Source: Streptomyces sp. NBC_00569 (GTDB taxonomy: Bacteria; Actinomycetota; Actinomycetes; Streptomycetales; Streptomycetaceae). From it: a stretch of 64,000 nt of DNA. The stretch spans positions 7,114,001 to 7,178,000 of the forward strand of contig NZ_CP107783.1 in NCBI RefSeq assembly GCF_036345255.1, given 5' to 3'. This document shows, one piece after another, positions 63,395 through 64,000 of this stretch (positions within the stretch are counted from its first letter, which is position 1; the number at the start of each line of letters is the position of its first letter). Both the position numbers and the translations under genes were made by a program. The notes under the pieces are model-generated. The model saw only the letters and a program-made list of their open reading frames with translations. It made no database searches and had not been told where the DNA came from.

Positions 63395-63783
63395 GGGGTG
63401 CGGGCCTCTCCGGTGCGGGTGCTCCTTGGCGGGTGTGGGTGCGGGTGCGGGTGCGGGGGCCGGGCGGTCCTTGGTGGGTGTGGGCTTGTGCTCGGCTTGT
63501 GGCTCGCGTTTGTTGTGGGTGCGGGGCCGGTCCGGTATGTCCGTCCTCGCTTGGATGGTTCGGCGTTGGATTTCGTGGGCGTCAGTTGTGTGTGCCGGCT
63601 CCGGGCGGACATACCGGCCCGGCCCCTTCTGTTCGGTCGCGGGTGCGGCAGGGGTGGTTGCTGGTGTGCTGGGTGTGTCGGCTTCGGGTGGGGATCGGTT
63701 TGGCTCTTTCTGTTCGGTCGCGGGTGCGGCTGGATTGGGGGTGGGGGCCTCAGCCTGTGTACGTGGGTGGGTGCGGGAGTCAC
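63391..63783 (-). CDS. Uncertain His/Pro-rich frame coupled to the ADP-ribosylglycohydrolase genes
   Basis: This 130-codon frame begins at a GTG that overlaps the upstream stop (GTGA) and ends in a TGA that overlaps the downstream ATG (ATGA), so it fills the gap exactly as a coupled gene would. The product is Pro/His/Arg/Thr-rich (PHPRPNRKSQTDPHPKPTHP, HPHPHPHPP) without a recognisable domain. Its middle (SKRGRTYRTGPAPTT) is encoded by the inverted repeat also found at 32.3 kb. It may be a real low-complexity protein, or a repeat insertion that happens to stay open. Confidence is low. Confidence 0.35.
   Translation of the reverse strand: MTPAPTHVHRLRPPPPIQPHPRPNRKSQTDPHPKPTHPAHQQPPLPHPRPNRRGRAGMSARSRHTQLTPTKSNAEPSKRGRTYRTGPAPTTNASHKPSTSPHPPRTARPPHPHPHPHPPRSTRTGEARTP
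63455..63740. repeat. Copy B of the inverted-repeat element
   Basis: The 22-base arms at 63525-63546 and 63603-63624 (core GGTATGTCCG, two mismatches) and the 56-base loop match copy A at 32310-32409 without any insertion or deletion. About 1.5 of the 81-base units follow. Differences are mainly single-base changes. Confidence 0.88.
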
Positions 63784-64000
63784 GGTGTGGTCCCCGCCGG
63801 GGGGTCGGGGTGTAGCGGAGGTTTGGGGGTCAAGGTGTTGGCGATGTCCAGGATGTGACGGCCTGTCATTGACGGGAGGCAGTTGCCTCGGACCGGGCCG
63901 ATCGTCGTCGCCCAGTCGGCGGGGATCGCGCGTTCGCCGCGTAGCGCGCCGGCCAGGGCACCGGCCACCGCGGCCGTCGTGTCCGCGTCGCGGCCCATGT
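63780..64000 (-). CDS. ADP-ribosylglycohydrolase-family protein, 5' end outside the window
   Basis: Only the last ~73 codons are present. They hold the family's second metal-binding motif, MGRDADTTAAVAGALAGALRG, with both Asp residues, then AIPADWATTI and a C-terminal helix GRHILDIANTL followed by a Pro-rich tail (TPKPPLHPDPPAGTTP). This is a fourth paralogue in the same orientation; the methionine at the edge is internal, not a start. Confidence 0.85.
   Translation of the reverse strand, partial: MGRDADTTAAVAGALAGALRGERAIPADWATTIGPVRGNCLPSMTGRHILDIANTLTPKPPLHPDPPAGTTP

Overview
The window is chromosomal DNA of a Streptomyces-type actinomycete. Evidence: very high G+C with G/C-ending codons, many GTG starts, frequent 4-base start/stop overlaps, a DivIVA with a long Gly/Pro/Gln-rich linker, a bifunctional PriA replacing TrpF, the small TrpM protein, and a gene order that matches, from memory, the central core of the S. 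coelicolor chromosome (murD-ftsW-murG-ftsQ-ftsZ to hisD and trpBA). No rRNA, tRNA, CRISPR array, insertion sequence or prophage was seen.

Region 1 (1-10,290) is the division and cell-wall cluster: murD (cut by the window edge), ftsW, murG, ftsQ, ftsZ, pgeF/ylmD, ylmE, sepF, a YggT protein and divIVA. These make and export lipid II precursor, build the Z ring and direct polar growth. It closes with a strong terminator and a 23-bp tandem repeat. Region 2 (10,600-20,400) holds ileS on the minus strand behind a T-box leader, a DUF1059 protein, a DksA-like zinc-finger protein, lspA, rluD, an acetyltransferase, an Na+/H+ antiporter and a dienelactone-hydrolase-like protein. Region 3 (20,400-39,700) is mixed: a secreted M43 metalloprotease, a Tat-exported PhoD phosphatase, a membrane-tethered DsbA-like protein, a DUF2252 kinase-fold protein, dnaE, a NYN-domain protein, an ABC exporter, ribosomal protein bL37 (24 codons), a YbaK deacylase and several membrane or unknown proteins.

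Region 4 (39,800-55,300) is amino-acid biosynthesis: hisD-C-B, a 54-aa membrane protein, hisH, priA, a Rid protein and hisF; then an ArsR/MFS pair and a TIGR03085 protein; then hisI, trpE, a Trp-associated membrane protein, two small membrane proteins, trpC, trpM, trpB and trpA. No trpF is present; PriA is expected to do both isomerisations. Region 5 (55,300-57,300) has a second DsbA-like protein and lgt. Region 6 (57,370-64,000) is a minus-strand operon in which every junction overlaps: ADP-ribosylglycohydrolase-family paralogues (three complete, one cut by the window end), a family III CoA-transferase and a CitE/HpcH-like lyase. Between the partial and the first complete paralogue lies a 130-codon His/Pro-rich frame that overlaps both neighbours and carries a repeat also found at 32.3 kb.

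The observations I rate highest are the ADP-ribosylglycohydrolase operon and its repeat-bearing frame, the swapped GXHH signature in IleRS together with its T-box, the perfect hairpin over the bL37 start, trpM apparently rebuilt from dispersed repeats, and the palindromic operators at the phoD and arsR promoters.
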